From: Oscillospiraceae bacterium
Lineage (GTDB): Bacteria; Bacillota; Clostridia; Oscillospirales; Ruminococcaceae
Assembly: GCA_017505635.1 (NCBI GenBank)
Contig: JAFVOU010000046.1
Span: 1-64,000 of the forward strand
Length of the DNA: 64,000 nt
Direction: 5' to 3'
Part shown: piece after piece, positions 7,482 through 16,230 of the stretch
How the letters are laid out: each line of letters opens with the position of its first letter
Numbering within the stretch: the first letter of the stretch is position 1
Made by a program: the position numbers and the translations under genes
The notes under the pieces: model-generated
The model's input: the letters and a program-made list of their open reading frames with translations, nothing else
Databases searched by the model: none
Told to the model about the DNA's origin: nothing

Positions 7482-8618
7482 TTATCTAACATATGGTGTA
7501 GGGTCTGTATACTGGTCGTTTATTCTTATTTCAAAATGCAGATGGTTGCCTGTTGAAAGACCTGTAGAACCTACATATGCAATTGTATCACCCTGTGCAA
7601 CATAGTCGCCCACCTTGACAGCAAGGCTGGAACAGTGTGCATAAAGGGATTTGTATCCGCCGCCGTGGTCAACAATAATTCGGTTGCCATAGCCTGTGGA
7701 CTGATATGCCGCAACAGTTACTATACCGCTGTTGGAAGCCTTGATTGGAGTGCCGTAACCTGCCGGAATGTCGATACCTGTATGGAATTCGCGGTAACCG
7801 AATATATTTCTGTAACCGTAGCCGGAAGAAATGCTGTTATAACCAGGTACAGGCCACATCCATTCGCCACCTACATAATCTTCCATACCGCCGCTTTCCT
7901 CAAACTCTTTGGCAAGCTGTTCCTGAGCTGCGTCACGGGCTTCTTTTGCATCTTCATAAGCTGCCTGTGCAGCTGCTTCCTCTGCCTCTGTCTGTGAAAG
8001 GTCTGAATTTACTTTCTGCAGAAGGTTTGCAAGTTCTGACTGCTTGTCCTGCTGTCTTTCACGGCTTGCTTCCAGACTTTCAAGCTGTGCTTCAATTTCT
8101 GCTTCCACAGCTTCTATTTCTTTCTTTTCTTTGTCAAGCTGCTGAAGAAGTGCTGTATCCGCCTGGGAAATACTGGAAAGGGTATTAACCGCCGTAAGCA
8201 TTTCAGAGAACGTATCCACAGCCAGAGCAGTTGCAATCATATTGCCGCTGCGTCGGATATACATTGCTTTAAGCTTGCTTTTAAACAGCTCGTCAGTTTC
8301 GTAAATCTCAACCTTTTTTTCGTCCAGTTCAGCCTGTTTTTCTGCAAGAGCTGCAGTTGTTTCCTCTATCTGTGCCGAAAGATATGAAAGCTGATTTTTA
8401 ACCAGGTTAATCTGTGTCTGTGTATTTGCTTTTTCTTCCTGCTGTTTTTTCTTTGTATCTTTTATATTGCCAAGTTCTTTTTCAATGCGGTCAAGTTCTG
8501 CCTGGGCTGCTTCATAATCCTCCCGTGCATCCGCGGACACAAAGGAAGGCACTGCTGCAGTTGCCATCATAAGCATAACCAGCACAACGGCAAGTATTCG
8601 TGTAAGTTTCTTTTCCAT
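7482..8618 (-). CDS. Secreted M23 murein endopeptidase (EnvC-like)
   Basis: A 378-residue exported protein. The signal peptide covers residues 1-29. Long coiled coils fill 31-115 and 155-240, and a LytM/M23 domain covers about 250-378. The zinc and catalytic residues are all present (H279, D283, H328, H359, H361), so unlike E. coli EnvC it should cut peptidoglycan cross-links itself. The position directly after ftsX and the coiled-coil architecture fit the FtsEX-activated hydrolase that splits septal or lateral wall. FtsX would bind the coiled coil and relieve autoinhibition, as known for EnvC and CwlO-type partners. Confidence 0.9.
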   Translation of the reverse strand: MEKKLTRILAVVLVMLMMATAAVPSFVSADAREDYEAAQAELDRIEKELGNIKDTKKKQQEEKANTQTQINLVKNQLSYLSAQIEETTAALAEKQAELDEKKVEIYETDELFKSKLKAMYIRRSGNMIATALAVDTFSEMLTAVNTLSSISQADTALLQQLDKEKKEIEAVEAEIEAQLESLEASRERQQDKQSELANLLQKVNSDLSQTEAEEAAAQAAYEDAKEARDAAQEQLAKEFEESGGMEDYVGGEWMWPVPGYNSISSGYGYRNIFGYREFHTGIDIPAGYGTPIKASNSGIVTVAAYQSTGYGNRIIVDHGGGYKSLYAHCSSLAVKVGDYVAQGDTIAYVGSTGLSTGNHLHFEIRINDQYTDPTPYVR

Positions 8619-8628
8619 ATAATATTCC

Positions 8629-9537
8629 TTATACTCTCAGATAACGTTTCATGGATATTGCACTGCCTGCGGCACCAATAAACCAGCCAAAAACGAGAAA
8701 TACAGCCAGCATATAATACCATATATCACCGTATGTGATAAGCACAGTGGAAACCATTGCCAGCCAGCCTGTTGCCGTTGTTGTGAGATAGTGCAGCAGA
8801 TACCAGTAAGCACCGCTTAAAATGCCAAATGTAACAACCGCTGCTATAGTGCCTATAATAACACCCTCAACAACAAAAGGCAGACGGATAAATCCGTTGG
8901 TTGCCCCGACAAATTTCATAATGCCAATTTCTTTTCTTCTTGCAAAAACAGTAAGACGGATTGTATTGGATATAACCACAATGCTTACAAAAACCAGAAT
9001 TGCAAGCACACCGAAACCGCCGTAGAATGCTGCATTTTTAAGTGTGATAAGCACCTGTGCCAGTTCTGTAGGTGTGCTCAAAAGTTCAACACCGTCCAGA
9101 GCTGCAAGTTCATCGGAAGTCTGCTGGATTGCTGCAAGATTTTTTACTGTGCAACGGAAGGAAGCAGGCAGCGGGTTTTCGTCTCCCTGATAGCTTTCCA
9201 GCAGTTCACCGTACTCACCAAGGTAGCCCATCTGTTCTTCCAGTGCTTCTTCTTTGGAAACAAAATTGTAGGTTGCTATGTTGTCGTTGCTTTTGATAAA
9301 GCTGTCAATGGCATCAATCTGTTCCTGAGTGGCATCATCGTAAATATAAACCACCAGTTCATTCTGCGAACCAAGGAAATTTGCAAAGCTGTTGATATTT
9401 ATTGCCAGCAGCCCGCAGATGCCAACAATTACCAGGCAGGACACAACCACGCCGATGGACGCAAGGCTCATAAGGCTGTTTTCTTTGAAGTTCAGAAATC
9501 CCTGCTTTACAAGATATTTGAAGTTTGAAAATTTCAT
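8629..9537 (-). CDS. ftsX: Cell division ABC permease-like FtsX
   Basis: A 302-residue protein with one N-terminal transmembrane helix, an extracellular domain (about 45-170) that contacts the murein hydrolase partner, and three C-terminal helices. The cytoplasmic segment FARRKEIGIMKFVGA near 200 is typical of FtsX/MacB permeases. It overlaps ftsE by four bases (ATGA), so translation is coupled. It converts the ATPase cycle of FtsE into activation of the M23 enzyme outside the membrane. Confidence 0.94.
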   Translation of the reverse strand: MKFSNFKYLVKQGFLNFKENSLMSLASIGVVVSCLVIVGICGLLAININSFANFLGSQNELVVYIYDDATQEQIDAIDSFIKSNDNIATYNFVSKEEALEEQMGYLGEYGELLESYQGDENPLPASFRCTVKNLAAIQQTSDELAALDGVELLSTPTELAQVLITLKNAAFYGGFGVLAILVFVSIVVISNTIRLTVFARRKEIGIMKFVGATNGFIRLPFVVEGVIIGTIAAVVTFGILSGAYWYLLHYLTTTATGWLAMVSTVLITYGDIWYYMLAVFLVFGWFIGAAGSAISMKRYLRV

Positions 9538-10217
9538 CGTGCGTGCACCGCCTTTCCTGCGGTATCGTTTACAACACGTCCGTCTTTAATTTCGATAATA
9601 CGTTTTGCGTACTTGTATGCAAGTTCGTGTTCGTGGGTAACAACCACAACAGTTGTGCCAACCGAGTTGATTGCCTTTAACAGCTCCATAATTTCAACGG
9701 AGAGTTCAGGGTCAATATTGCCTGTAGGCTCGTCCGCAATAACAAGGCGCGGACTGTGCACCAGTGCACGGGCAAGTGCAACACGCTGCTGTTCGCCGCC
9801 GGAAAGCTGTGTAGGAAATTTTTTTGCCTTTGAAGAAAGCCCTACAAGGCTGAGGATATACGGAACACGTTTTTTGATATCCTTTTCGCCTATATTAGTC
9901 ACACGCATTGCAAATGCAATGTTTTCGTATACTGTCATTGTAGGAATAAGGCGGAAATCCTGAAAAACAACACCAAGTGTACGGCGCATATACGGAATTT
10001 CTCTCTGTTTGATTTTGGACAGATTGTAGCCGTTTACAATTACGTCACCGCTTGTTGCTGTTTCCTCTCTGAGCATAAGTTTGAGAAATGTAGATTTGCC
10101 CGCACCTGAAGGGCCAAGAACAAACACAAATTCTCCCTTATCTATATGTAAAGACACCTTGTCCATAGCCGTGATGTCGGGCTTATAAACTTTGGTAACA
10201 TTTTTAAAATCTATCAT
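9534..10217 (-). CDS. ftsE: Cell division ATP-binding protein FtsE
   Basis: A 227-residue ABC ATPase. Visible motifs are Walker A GPSGAGKST near residue 36, the ABC signature LSGGEQQR near 138, Walker B VIADEPTG near 160 and the switch histidine in VTHEH. It is the first gene of the ftsE-ftsX-M23-S41 operon and powers wall-hydrolase activation through FtsX. Confidence 0.95.
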   Translation of the reverse strand: MIDFKNVTKVYKPDITAMDKVSLHIDKGEFVFVLGPSGAGKSTFLKLMLREETATSGDVIVNGYNLSKIKQREIPYMRRTLGVVFQDFRLIPTMTVYENIAFAMRVTNIGEKDIKKRVPYILSLVGLSSKAKKFPTQLSGGEQQRVALARALVHSPRLVIADEPTGNIDPELSVEIMELLKAINSVGTTVVVVTHEHELAYKYAKRIIEIKDGRVVNDTAGKAVHAR

Positions 10218-10282
10218 CTGCAGTTCCTTTTTACAGTTTTTTCTGATTTTACCGATACTTCAATTCGCTTGCTATACGATAA

Positions 10283-10327
10283 AATCGCTCTTAAACATTC
10301 CATGATCAGAGTGTGTTAAGAGCGATA
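10283..10327 (-). terminator. Terminator after the CdaR-like gene
   Basis: ATCGCTCTTAA and TTAAGAGCGAT form an 11-bp stem. The hairpin lies 5 bp beyond the stop of the CdaR-like gene on the minus strand and is followed by TTTTATCG. Confidence 0.55.
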
Positions 10328-10331
10328 AATA

Positions 10332-11417
10332 TTAGAATCTATCCTGACTTGACTGAAGATATTTTTTAACCATCAGTGCAACTTTAAATACAATTGCATC
10401 GTCAAATTCCCTTAAATCCAATCCTGTGATTTTTCTGATTTTTTCAAGGCGGTAAACAAGGGTATTTCTGTGTACAAACAGACCGCGTGAAGTTTCACTT
10501 ACGTTGAGGTTGTTTTCAAAGAAACTCTGGATTGTAAACAGTGTTTCCTGGTCAAGACTTTCGATAGAACCCTGTTTGAAAACTTCCTTGAGGAACATTT
10601 CGCACAAAGTTGTAGGAAGCTGATAGATAAGTCTTGCAATGCCAAGGTGGTCATAGTTTACAATATTTTTCTCTGTATCGAAAACTTTGCCTACTTCATG
10701 AGCAATCTGTGCTTCTTTAAAGCTGTTTGCCAGGTCTTTGATGTTTGTAACCTGTGTGCCGATACCAACAACTGCTTTTATGTAGTATTCCACATTGAGA
10801 GTATCAACGATGGAAGCAGCAAGTTTTTCGATATCTTTATCTTCTATGCCTTTTTTAAGTTCCTTGATAAGAACTGTATCTGTTTCGCTTGTGTTGAAAA
10901 CAAAATCCTTCTGTTTATCCGGGAACAGGTTCTGGATAACATCAAATGTGGACATATCCTTCTGCTGGTTCACACGGATGATAAGCACAACTCTCGGCAC
11001 ATCTGTCACAAAGTGCATTTCTCTTGCCTTTGCATAGATATCGCCCGGCATAATGTTGTCCATAACAACATTTTTCATAAAATTGAGTCTGTCAAACTTT
11101 TCATCGTGGAACTGCTTGATGCTCTGCAGGGAAATGCTGAGCATTGCCGCAAATTTTTCGGCATATTCATCAATGCCCTCCACAAACACATAAAAATCGT
11201 TGCGTTTGTTGTTGGAGAAGCCTTTAAATGTATATCCGCCGCGCACAAAGCTCTGGCTGTTAGCCATTCTTTCTGCCTGCACACCGTCTTTAATGCTGTC
11301 AATCTGACCAAGCTCGCTGCAAGCTATTACAACACCCATTTCGTCTGTTACACCAACTACTCGGCCTATGGCATCTTTCATCTGGTATATAACGCCTTGA
11401 AACATCCTGTTAGACAT
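10332..11417 (-). CDS. CdaR/PucR-family transcriptional regulator
   Basis: A 361-residue regulator. The N-terminal 110 residues resemble a sugar-diacid recognition (PAS/GAF-like) sensor. The C terminus (about 295-355) is a PucR-type helix-turn-helix of the HTH_30 family, with the typical LNVSETSRGLFVHRNTLVYR motif. Family members activate glycerate, glucarate or purine catabolism genes; the effector is unknown here. It is a single gene with its own promoter and an upstream pair of direct repeats that may be its own binding site. Confidence 0.85.
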   Translation of the reverse strand: MSNRMFQGVIYQMKDAIGRVVGVTDEMGVVIACSELGQIDSIKDGVQAERMANSQSFVRGGYTFKGFSNNKRNDFYVFVEGIDEYAEKFAAMLSISLQSIKQFHDEKFDRLNFMKNVVMDNIMPGDIYAKAREMHFVTDVPRVVLIIRVNQQKDMSTFDVIQNLFPDKQKDFVFNTSETDTVLIKELKKGIEDKDIEKLAASIVDTLNVEYYIKAVVGIGTQVTNIKDLANSFKEAQIAHEVGKVFDTEKNIVNYDHLGIARLIYQLPTTLCEMFLKEVFKQGSIESLDQETLFTIQSFFENNLNVSETSRGLFVHRNTLVYRLEKIRKITGLDLREFDDAIVFKVALMVKKYLQSSQDRF

Positions 11418-11446
11418 AATCTGCTCCTATTTATCAATCTATTGTA

Positions 11447-11507
11447 ATTTTACACAATACTTTTGGTTAATCATTTATATTTTACACAATAAATTCATAT
11501 ATTGCAA
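11447..11507 (-). promoter_or_regulatory. CdaR-like gene promoter with two 12-bp direct repeats
   Basis: On the minus strand TTGCAA (11507-11502), 17 bp and TAAAAT (11484-11479) form a promoter. The sequence ATTTTACACAAT occurs at 11447-11458 and again at 11479-11490, a 32-bp phase of three helical turns. One copy covers the -10 box. This arrangement suits autoregulation by a dimeric regulator. Confidence 0.55.
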
Positions 11508-11556
11508 CATTTTTTTACAAAAAAAATACGTTTTTTAGTGCAAAATGCAAAATACT

Positions 11557-11588
11557 GACAGGATATTACTTTAAAAGTATACCCTGTC
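11557..11588 (-). terminator. Probable terminator after rsuA-like gene
   Basis: An imperfect stem GACAGG...CCTGTC with an A/T-rich centre lies 27 bp beyond the pseudouridine synthase stop on the minus strand. The T-run is weak. Confidence 0.4.
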
Positions 11589-11614
11589 TGTGTGTTAATT
11601 GTTTTAACATACTG

Positions 11615-12355
11615 TTAATTTGCACCTGTCTGACTGTAAATTTTTTCCAGTTCCTGCTGTGTAAGTTCACGGTATTCACCGGCTGAAAGGCATTTGTCCA
11701 GTTCAACACCGCCTATGTGGGTGCGGTGCAGACCATTGACACCTATATCAAAAACGCCGAACATTCTCTTTATCTGATGATATACCCCCTGCTTTAAAAC
11801 CACCTTTACCACAAGCGGATTGTCCGTTGCTTCCAGCACGGCACTTTTAAGCAGAGTTCCGTCAGCAAGGGTTACTCCGCTGTTGAATTTTTCAATTATC
11901 TCATCATTTACCGGTGCATCCAGTGTAACGATATACTCTTTCGGAACATGTTTTTTAGGCGCAAGTATATCATGGGCAAAAACACCGTCATCAGTAAGCA
12001 GAACAAAGCCCGTGCTGGTCTTGTCCAGTCTGCCTGCCGGAAAAAGATTGCGTTTCGGATAATCTTTTTTTACAAGGTCAGTAACCGTTACATCGTTTTT
12101 GTCATCTGTGGCACTTACAACACCTGCAGGTTTGTTAAGCATAATGTACACAAACTCACGGTATTCTATCCTTTTGCCGCTGACTTTTACAATGCTGTCA
12201 TCGCCTATCTTTATATCACCTTTTTTTACAACAGTCCCGTCAACCCATACCTGCCCTTTTGAAAGCAGTTTTTTTGCATCCTGGCGGGATATTTCCATAG
12301 AATCGGATAAAAACTTGTCCAGTCTCATCTGCATAAACACAAATTCCTTTTTCAT
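11615..12355 (-). CDS. rsuA: RsuA/RluB-family pseudouridine synthase
   Basis: Up to 246 residues. An S4 RNA-binding domain at the N terminus (about 10-60) is followed by the pseudouridine synthase core with the catalytic aspartate in GRLDKTSTG near 108. This family isomerises uridine to pseudouridine in rRNA; the RsuA-like form acts on 16S U516. The first ATG is 12355, but a better-spaced AAAGGA precedes an internal ATG at 12334, which would start MQMRLDKF as in relatives. Confidence 0.88.
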   Translation of the reverse strand: MKKEFVFMQMRLDKFLSDSMEISRQDAKKLLSKGQVWVDGTVVKKGDIKIGDDSIVKVSGKRIEYREFVYIMLNKPAGVVSATDDKNDVTVTDLVKKDYPKRNLFPAGRLDKTSTGFVLLTDDGVFAHDILAPKKHVPKEYIVTLDAPVNDEIIEKFNSGVTLADGTLLKSAVLEATDNPLVVKVVLKQGVYHQIKRMFGVFDIGVNGLHRTHIGGVELDKCLSAGEYRELTQQELEKIYSQTGAN

Positions 12356-12428
12356 TTGATATACCTTAAATTATTATATCAGATAAAACAGCGTGTGCAA
12401 TACCGCAGCCTTTCCATATCCTTCCGGA

Positions 12429-12446
12429 AAGGGCGGTCACTGCCGC
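12429..12446. other. GC-rich hairpin after the DUF4830-like gene
   Basis: GGGCGG and CCGCCC form a six-bp stem beside a second hairpin (12410-12433). Neither is followed by a T-run on the minus strand, so this is at best a weak terminator for the gene ending at 12471. Confidence 0.3.
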
Positions 12447-12470
12447 CCATAGTTTATCCGGAACAATATT

Positions 12471-13055
12471 TTATTCCGTCGGCATACCTTCATCGGCTGT
12501 AAGCTCGGTTACCTGTGCTGCCTTTTCAGTTTCAGCAGACATTCCGCCTTCCGCCGATGTCTGTTCAAGTGCAGCATCCTGGTTCTGTTTTACCATAGGC
12601 TTTGCCACGCCGTCAGGCTTTTCCAGTATATACGCCCCCACAAGCTTTTCCTTGCGTACAAGCAGCACAGCCACAGCGTTGGTGTCATTGTCATCATATC
12701 CTATGATATCAAATGTCCATTTGTTCACCTTTTCTCCCTTGTATTTTTCCAGGCTGAGACCGTCATTCTGTTTTATCTTTTCGTTAAAGGCTGTAAAGCT
12801 GTCATCAAATTTTTTGGGTATCTGTACTTCGGCAACCTGCGCTGTCTGCATATCTGCCGTAAAGCCTTTCTGTGCTATGTAATCCACCATTTCCTGTGTG
12901 GTTGAAAGTTTTGTTTTTCTGGCGGCAGCCGCTGTGGCACTGTCTTTTTCAAAAAAGCCTTTAACCCTTATGCCGGCTGCACCCACAGCCACAATACAAA
13001 CCGCTGCAAGAGCAATTTTTGTTATCTTTTTTCTGTTAACTGTAATAACAAACAT
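12471..13055 (-). CDS. DUF4830-like membrane-anchored protein
   Basis: A 194-residue protein of unknown function. An N-terminal hydrophobic helix (about 12-32) anchors or exports it. A folded domain of about 110 residues follows, then an acidic, Ala/Glu-rich low-complexity tail. The layout resembles DUF4830 proteins of Clostridia; I assign this only by overall appearance. It stands alone, divergent from coaX. Confidence 0.6.
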   Translation of the reverse strand: MFVITVNRKKITKIALAAVCIVAVGAAGIRVKGFFEKDSATAAAARKTKLSTTQEMVDYIAQKGFTADMQTAQVAEVQIPKKFDDSFTAFNEKIKQNDGLSLEKYKGEKVNKWTFDIIGYDDNDTNAVAVLLVRKEKLVGAYILEKPDGVAKPMVKQNQDAALEQTSAEGGMSAETEKAAQVTELTADEGMPTE

Positions 13056-13109
13056 ATTTTCTCCCCCTTGTATTTTTCTGTTTTATATTTATGTCATAAA
13101 AACAAAATA

Positions 13110-13138
13110 TATACATCATCTGTTTTTTATGCTATAAT
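13110..13138 (+). promoter_or_regulatory. Promoter of coaX
   Basis: TATAAT at 13133-13138 with a weaker TATACA at 13110-13115 and a 17-bp spacer, 36 bp before the coaX ATG. Confidence 0.55.
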
Positions 13139-13174
13139 TTTATAGCAACAATATATAAATTCGGGAGGTTTTGT

Positions 13175-13948
13175 ATGGTTATTTGTTTTGATGCTGGCAA
13201 CACTGATCTGGTTGCAGGACTGTTCTGCGATGATGCAATAACAGACATTATCCGCATTCCATACAAAAGAGGACTTTCTGCTGCAGAGTATTATGAACTT
13301 ATAAAAAAATATATGCAGGACAGCTGTATTGATACAGCTTCTGTGGAAGGCTGTCTGCTGTGCTGTGTTGCAAAGGGCACTGCAGATGAACTTTCGGCAG
13401 CTATAGAAAGGCTTTTCGGCAGCAAACCGGTTATATTCAAAAATGACAGAACCTGCCGGCTTGATATCCTGACCGAAGACCCATATGAGGTAGGCACCGA
13501 TATTATAGCCGGATGTATGGCAGCCAAGGCACAGTTTCCTATGCCATGCATTGTAATAGATATGGGCACTGCCACAACCATGACAGCCATGGACAGAAAT
13601 GCAAATGTGCTGGGGGTTTCCATTCTTACAGGTGTATTCACCTCAATGAAGGCACTTAAAGAAAAAACCGGTCTTCCTTTTGAAGAAAACATAGAAGCAC
13701 AACCAAAAGCTATCGGCACCAATACACAGAAAAGCATTGACAGCGGACTTATTCTGGGCAGTGCATATGCCCTTGACGGACTTATTCAGTCCTTTGAGGA
13801 AGAAATCGGTCACGGTGAATGCACAATAGTCGCTACAGGCGGTGTAAGCCAGTTTATTGTTCCTCACTGCCGCAGCAACATAATTGTGGACAACAACCTT
13901 TTGCTTGAAGGCTTGTACTGTTACTACAAAAACAGTATAATCAGATAA
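13175..13948 (+). CDS. coaX: Type III pantothenate kinase
   Basis: A 257-residue kinase of the ASKHA fold. The phosphate-binding DAGNTD motif is at residue 5, and the second motif IDMGTATT is near 127. It phosphorylates pantothenate, the first committed step to coenzyme A. It is ATP-dependent and is not feedback-inhibited by CoA. The start is set by GGGAGG eight bases upstream. coaD, a later step, is also in this window but far away. The cyclophilin gene follows 29 bp after the stop, probably in the same transcript. Confidence 0.92.
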   Translation: MVICFDAGNTDLVAGLFCDDAITDIIRIPYKRGLSAAEYYELIKKYMQDSCIDTASVEGCLLCCVAKGTADELSAAIERLFGSKPVIFKNDRTCRLDILTEDPYEVGTDIIAGCMAAKAQFPMPCIVIDMGTATTMTAMDRNANVLGVSILTGVFTSMKALKEKTGLPFEENIEAQPKAIGTNTQKSIDSGLILGSAYALDGLIQSFEEEIGHGECTIVATGGVSQFIVPHCRSNIIVDNNLLLEGLYCYYKNSIIR

Positions 13949-13977
13949 ATACAAAATACCAAAGGAGATTTGACAAA

Positions 13978-14448
13978 ATGGTAGTTATTACAATGGATAA
14001 CGGCAAAAAAATGGAAATTGAACTTTATCCTGAAATTGCACCTGTTACATGTGCAAACTTTGAAAAACTGGTTAAAGACGGTTTCTACAACGGCCTTACA
14101 TTCCACAGAGTTATCAAAGGCTTTATGATTCAGGGCGGCTGTCCTAAAGGCAACGGCACAGGCGGTCCTGGCTGGACAATCAGAGGCGAATTTGCTGCAA
14201 ACGGTCACAAAAATGACCTTAAACACACAAAAGGTGTTCTTTCCATGGCACGCACAATGGATCCTGACAGCGCCGGCAGCCAGTTTTTTATTATGCACGA
14301 AGCAGCACCTCACCTTGACGGTCAGTACGCAGCTTTTGGCAAAGTTGTAAGCGGTCTTGATGTTGTTGACGAAATTGCAAACGTAAGAACAGGCTGGGCA
14401 GACAAACCTGCACAGCCGGTTGTAATGGAAAAAGTTGAAATTATTTAA
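13978..14448 (+). CDS. Cyclophilin-type peptidyl-prolyl isomerase
   Basis: A 156-residue single-domain cyclophilin without a signal peptide, so cytoplasmic. The FHRVIKGFMIQGG block (residues 42-54) carries the catalytic Arg, and the SQFFI and LDGQYAAFGKV blocks are intact. It speeds cis-trans isomerisation at proline. AAAGGAGA precedes the ATG. The codon choice is strongly biased (AAA, GGC, GCA), as for highly expressed genes. Confidence 0.93.
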   Translation: MVVITMDNGKKMEIELYPEIAPVTCANFEKLVKDGFYNGLTFHRVIKGFMIQGGCPKGNGTGGPGWTIRGEFAANGHKNDLKHTKGVLSMARTMDPDSAGSQFFIMHEAAPHLDGQYAAFGKVVSGLDVVDEIANVRTGWADKPAQPVVMEKVEII

Positions 14449-14542
14449 TTGAAACTTTATATAACCGCACAAATATATGGGTATGTCTGCAGTATATGCA
14501 GACATACCTTTTGTCTTTTAGCCAAAGTTTTTGTCAAATGTA

Positions 14543-14571
14543 TTGAAATTATTACAGGTTTCTGTTATTAT
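14543..14571 (+). promoter_or_regulatory. Promoter of tRNA-Pro(GGG)
   Basis: TTGAAA at 14543-14548 and TATTAT at 14566-14571, spacer 17 bp, 12 bp before the tRNA. Confidence 0.75.
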
Positions 14572-14582
14572 ATCATTTACAT

Positions 14583-14658
14583 CTGGGTGTGGCGCAGCTG
14601 GTAGCGTGCTACCTTGGGGTGGTAGAGGTCGCCCGTTCAAGTCGGGTCACTCAGACCA
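14583..14658 (+). tRNA. tRNA-Pro (anticodon GGG)
   Basis: A 76-base cloverleaf with encoded CCA (14656-14658). The acceptor CTGGGTG/CACTCAG includes one G-T pair. The anticodon stem CTACC/GGTAG encloses a loop with GGG. The T-arm reads GTTCAAG. It complements the TGG isoacceptor at 5978-6054. Confidence 0.95.
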
Positions 14659-14710
14659 AAATCGCAGCTTTTATTCTGTGTTTATCACAGTATAACGGCT
14701 GCGATTTTTT
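14659..14710 (+). terminator. Terminator of tRNA-Pro(GGG)
   Basis: AAATCGCAGC and GCTGCGATTT form a 10-bp stem around an inner hairpin (CTGTG/CACAG), followed by a T-run. Confidence 0.8.
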
Positions 14711-14817
14711 CATAGGGGGTATTCCCCCTCTTGACGCAAAATTTTAACGACAAGCTTAAAAATTTTGCTGTCACCCCCCTACAGATGAAACCGCCACATG
14801 CCATACGGCGTGGCTGG
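14711..14817 (+). repeat. Palindromic intergenic repeat, copy 2
   Basis: It matches the minus strand of 5424-5530. Order here: a GGGGG/CCCCC hairpin, the palindrome TTGACGCAAAATTTTAA with TTAAAAATTTTGCTGTCA, then ATGCCATACGGC in a GCCAC...GTGGC-like hairpin. It directly follows the tRNA terminator, and copy 1 is also beside a tRNA locus. Confidence 0.75.
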
Positions 14818-14929
14818 TATAACAATATTAAAAAATTCACAAAAACCATTTGTTTTTATCTGCATTTTGATATATACTTAAAGATAGCAAAGTGTGTGAT
14901 GCTGCTTTGAACACTTTTATGCCAAAAGT

Positions 14930-14959
14930 TTGCACAATTACACAAAATTTTGCTATTGT
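14930..14959 (+). promoter_or_regulatory. Candidate promoter of nagAB
   Basis: TTGCAC at 14930-14935 and TATTGT at 14954-14959 with an 18-bp spacer. The rest of 14818-15041 is A/T-rich and shows no gene. Confidence 0.4.
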
Positions 14960-15041
14960 TTAAAACATTTTAACAGTTTACAATAAAAACATAACATTAA
15001 AATGTTTTTGTAGAAATATATTTTAAAAGGAGTGGATTACC

Positions 15042-16172
15042 ATGGTAATTAAAAACGGTAACCTGTTTACAGAAAATGCTGAATTTGTTAAACAGGACAT
15101 TGCTTTCAGCGGTGAAAAAATTGACGCTATCGGCGAAAACCTTTGCGGCGAAGAAGTTTTTGACGCAACAGACTGCTACGTTATTCCTGGCTTTGTAGAT
15201 ATACATATCCACGGTGCTTACGGCAGCGACTTCTGTGACAACAGCGAAAACGATATCAACACAATCGCAAAATACCTTGTAAGTCAGGGTGTTACAAGCT
15301 TCCTTGGCACAACAATGGCTTTTGACGAACCTATCCTCAGCGGTATCTTTGCAACTGCAAACCCATTCTTTAACAAAGTTATCGATGGTCAGGCAACTTT
15401 GCGCGGTGTTAATATGGAAGGTCCATTCTTTAACAAAGCAAAAAAAGGCGCTCAGGCAGAAAAATACATTGTTGACCCTGACTGGGAAATGTTCGAAAGA
15501 CTTTTCGAACTCAGCGGCAGAAACATCCGCCTTCTCGACATCGCACCGGAACTTCCTGGCGCAGTTGAATTTATCGAAAAAGCAAGCAAACTCTGCCATG
15601 TAAGTGTTGCACACACATCTGCAAACTACGACCAGGCAATTGCAGGCTTTGAAGCAGGTGCAGACCATGTGACACACCTGTTCAACGCAATGCCTCCAAT
15701 GGGTCACCGTGACCCTGGTGTCGTTGGTGCAGCACAGGACAAAGCAAGCTATGTTGAAATCATTTCTGACGGCATCCACATTCATCCTGCTATCATCAGA
15801 ACTGCATTCCGTCTTTTCGGTGATGACAGAATGTGCCTTATCAGCGATGCTATGCGCGCATGCGGTATGCCAGACGGCGAATACAGCCTTGGCGGTCAGA
15901 AAGTATTTATGAACAACGGCAAAGCAACACTTGAAGGCGGCACAATTGCAGGCAGTGCAACTGTTCTGGCAGAATGTGTACGCCGTGCAGTAAGCTTTGG
16001 CATCAGACTTGAAAGCGCTATCAAAGCTGCTACAATCAACCCTGCAAAATCCGCAGGTCTTTACGATGTAGTAGGCAGCCTCAGAGAAGGCAAACAGGCA
16101 GACGTTGTTGTTCTTGACAAAGACCTTCAGCCAAAACTTATCGTTCTTGCAGGCAAAGTACAGAAATTTTAA
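15042..16172 (+). CDS. nagA: N-acetylglucosamine-6-phosphate deacetylase
   Basis: A 376-residue amidohydrolase. The metal motif DIHIHG is near residue 55, the metal-binding Glu in NMEGPF near 128, substrate/metal histidines in VAHTSAN and THLFNAM, and the catalytic Asp in LISDAM near 268. It removes acetate from GlcNAc-6-phosphate, yielding glucosamine-6-phosphate for NagB, encoded 58 bp downstream. This is the cytoplasmic route for amino sugars from mucin, chitin or recycled cell wall. AAAGGAG precedes ATG. Codon bias indicates high expression. Confidence 0.95.
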   Translation: MVIKNGNLFTENAEFVKQDIAFSGEKIDAIGENLCGEEVFDATDCYVIPGFVDIHIHGAYGSDFCDNSENDINTIAKYLVSQGVTSFLGTTMAFDEPILSGIFATANPFFNKVIDGQATLRGVNMEGPFFNKAKKGAQAEKYIVDPDWEMFERLFELSGRNIRLLDIAPELPGAVEFIEKASKLCHVSVAHTSANYDQAIAGFEAGADHVTHLFNAMPPMGHRDPGVVGAAQDKASYVEIISDGIHIHPAIIRTAFRLFGDDRMCLISDAMRACGMPDGEYSLGGQKVFMNNGKATLEGGTIAGSATVLAECVRRAVSFGIRLESAIKAATINPAKSAGLYDVVGSLREGKQADVVVLDKDLQPKLIVLAGKVQKF

Positions 16173-16230
16173 TTTAAATTAAAAACTTTTCGCTTATACA
16201 AATCAATTTATCTGAAAGGAAATTTTCACC

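Noticed and set aside
12410..12446. Strong terminator after the DUF4830-like gene
   Set aside because: Two hairpins are visible but neither has a T-run on the transcribed strand.
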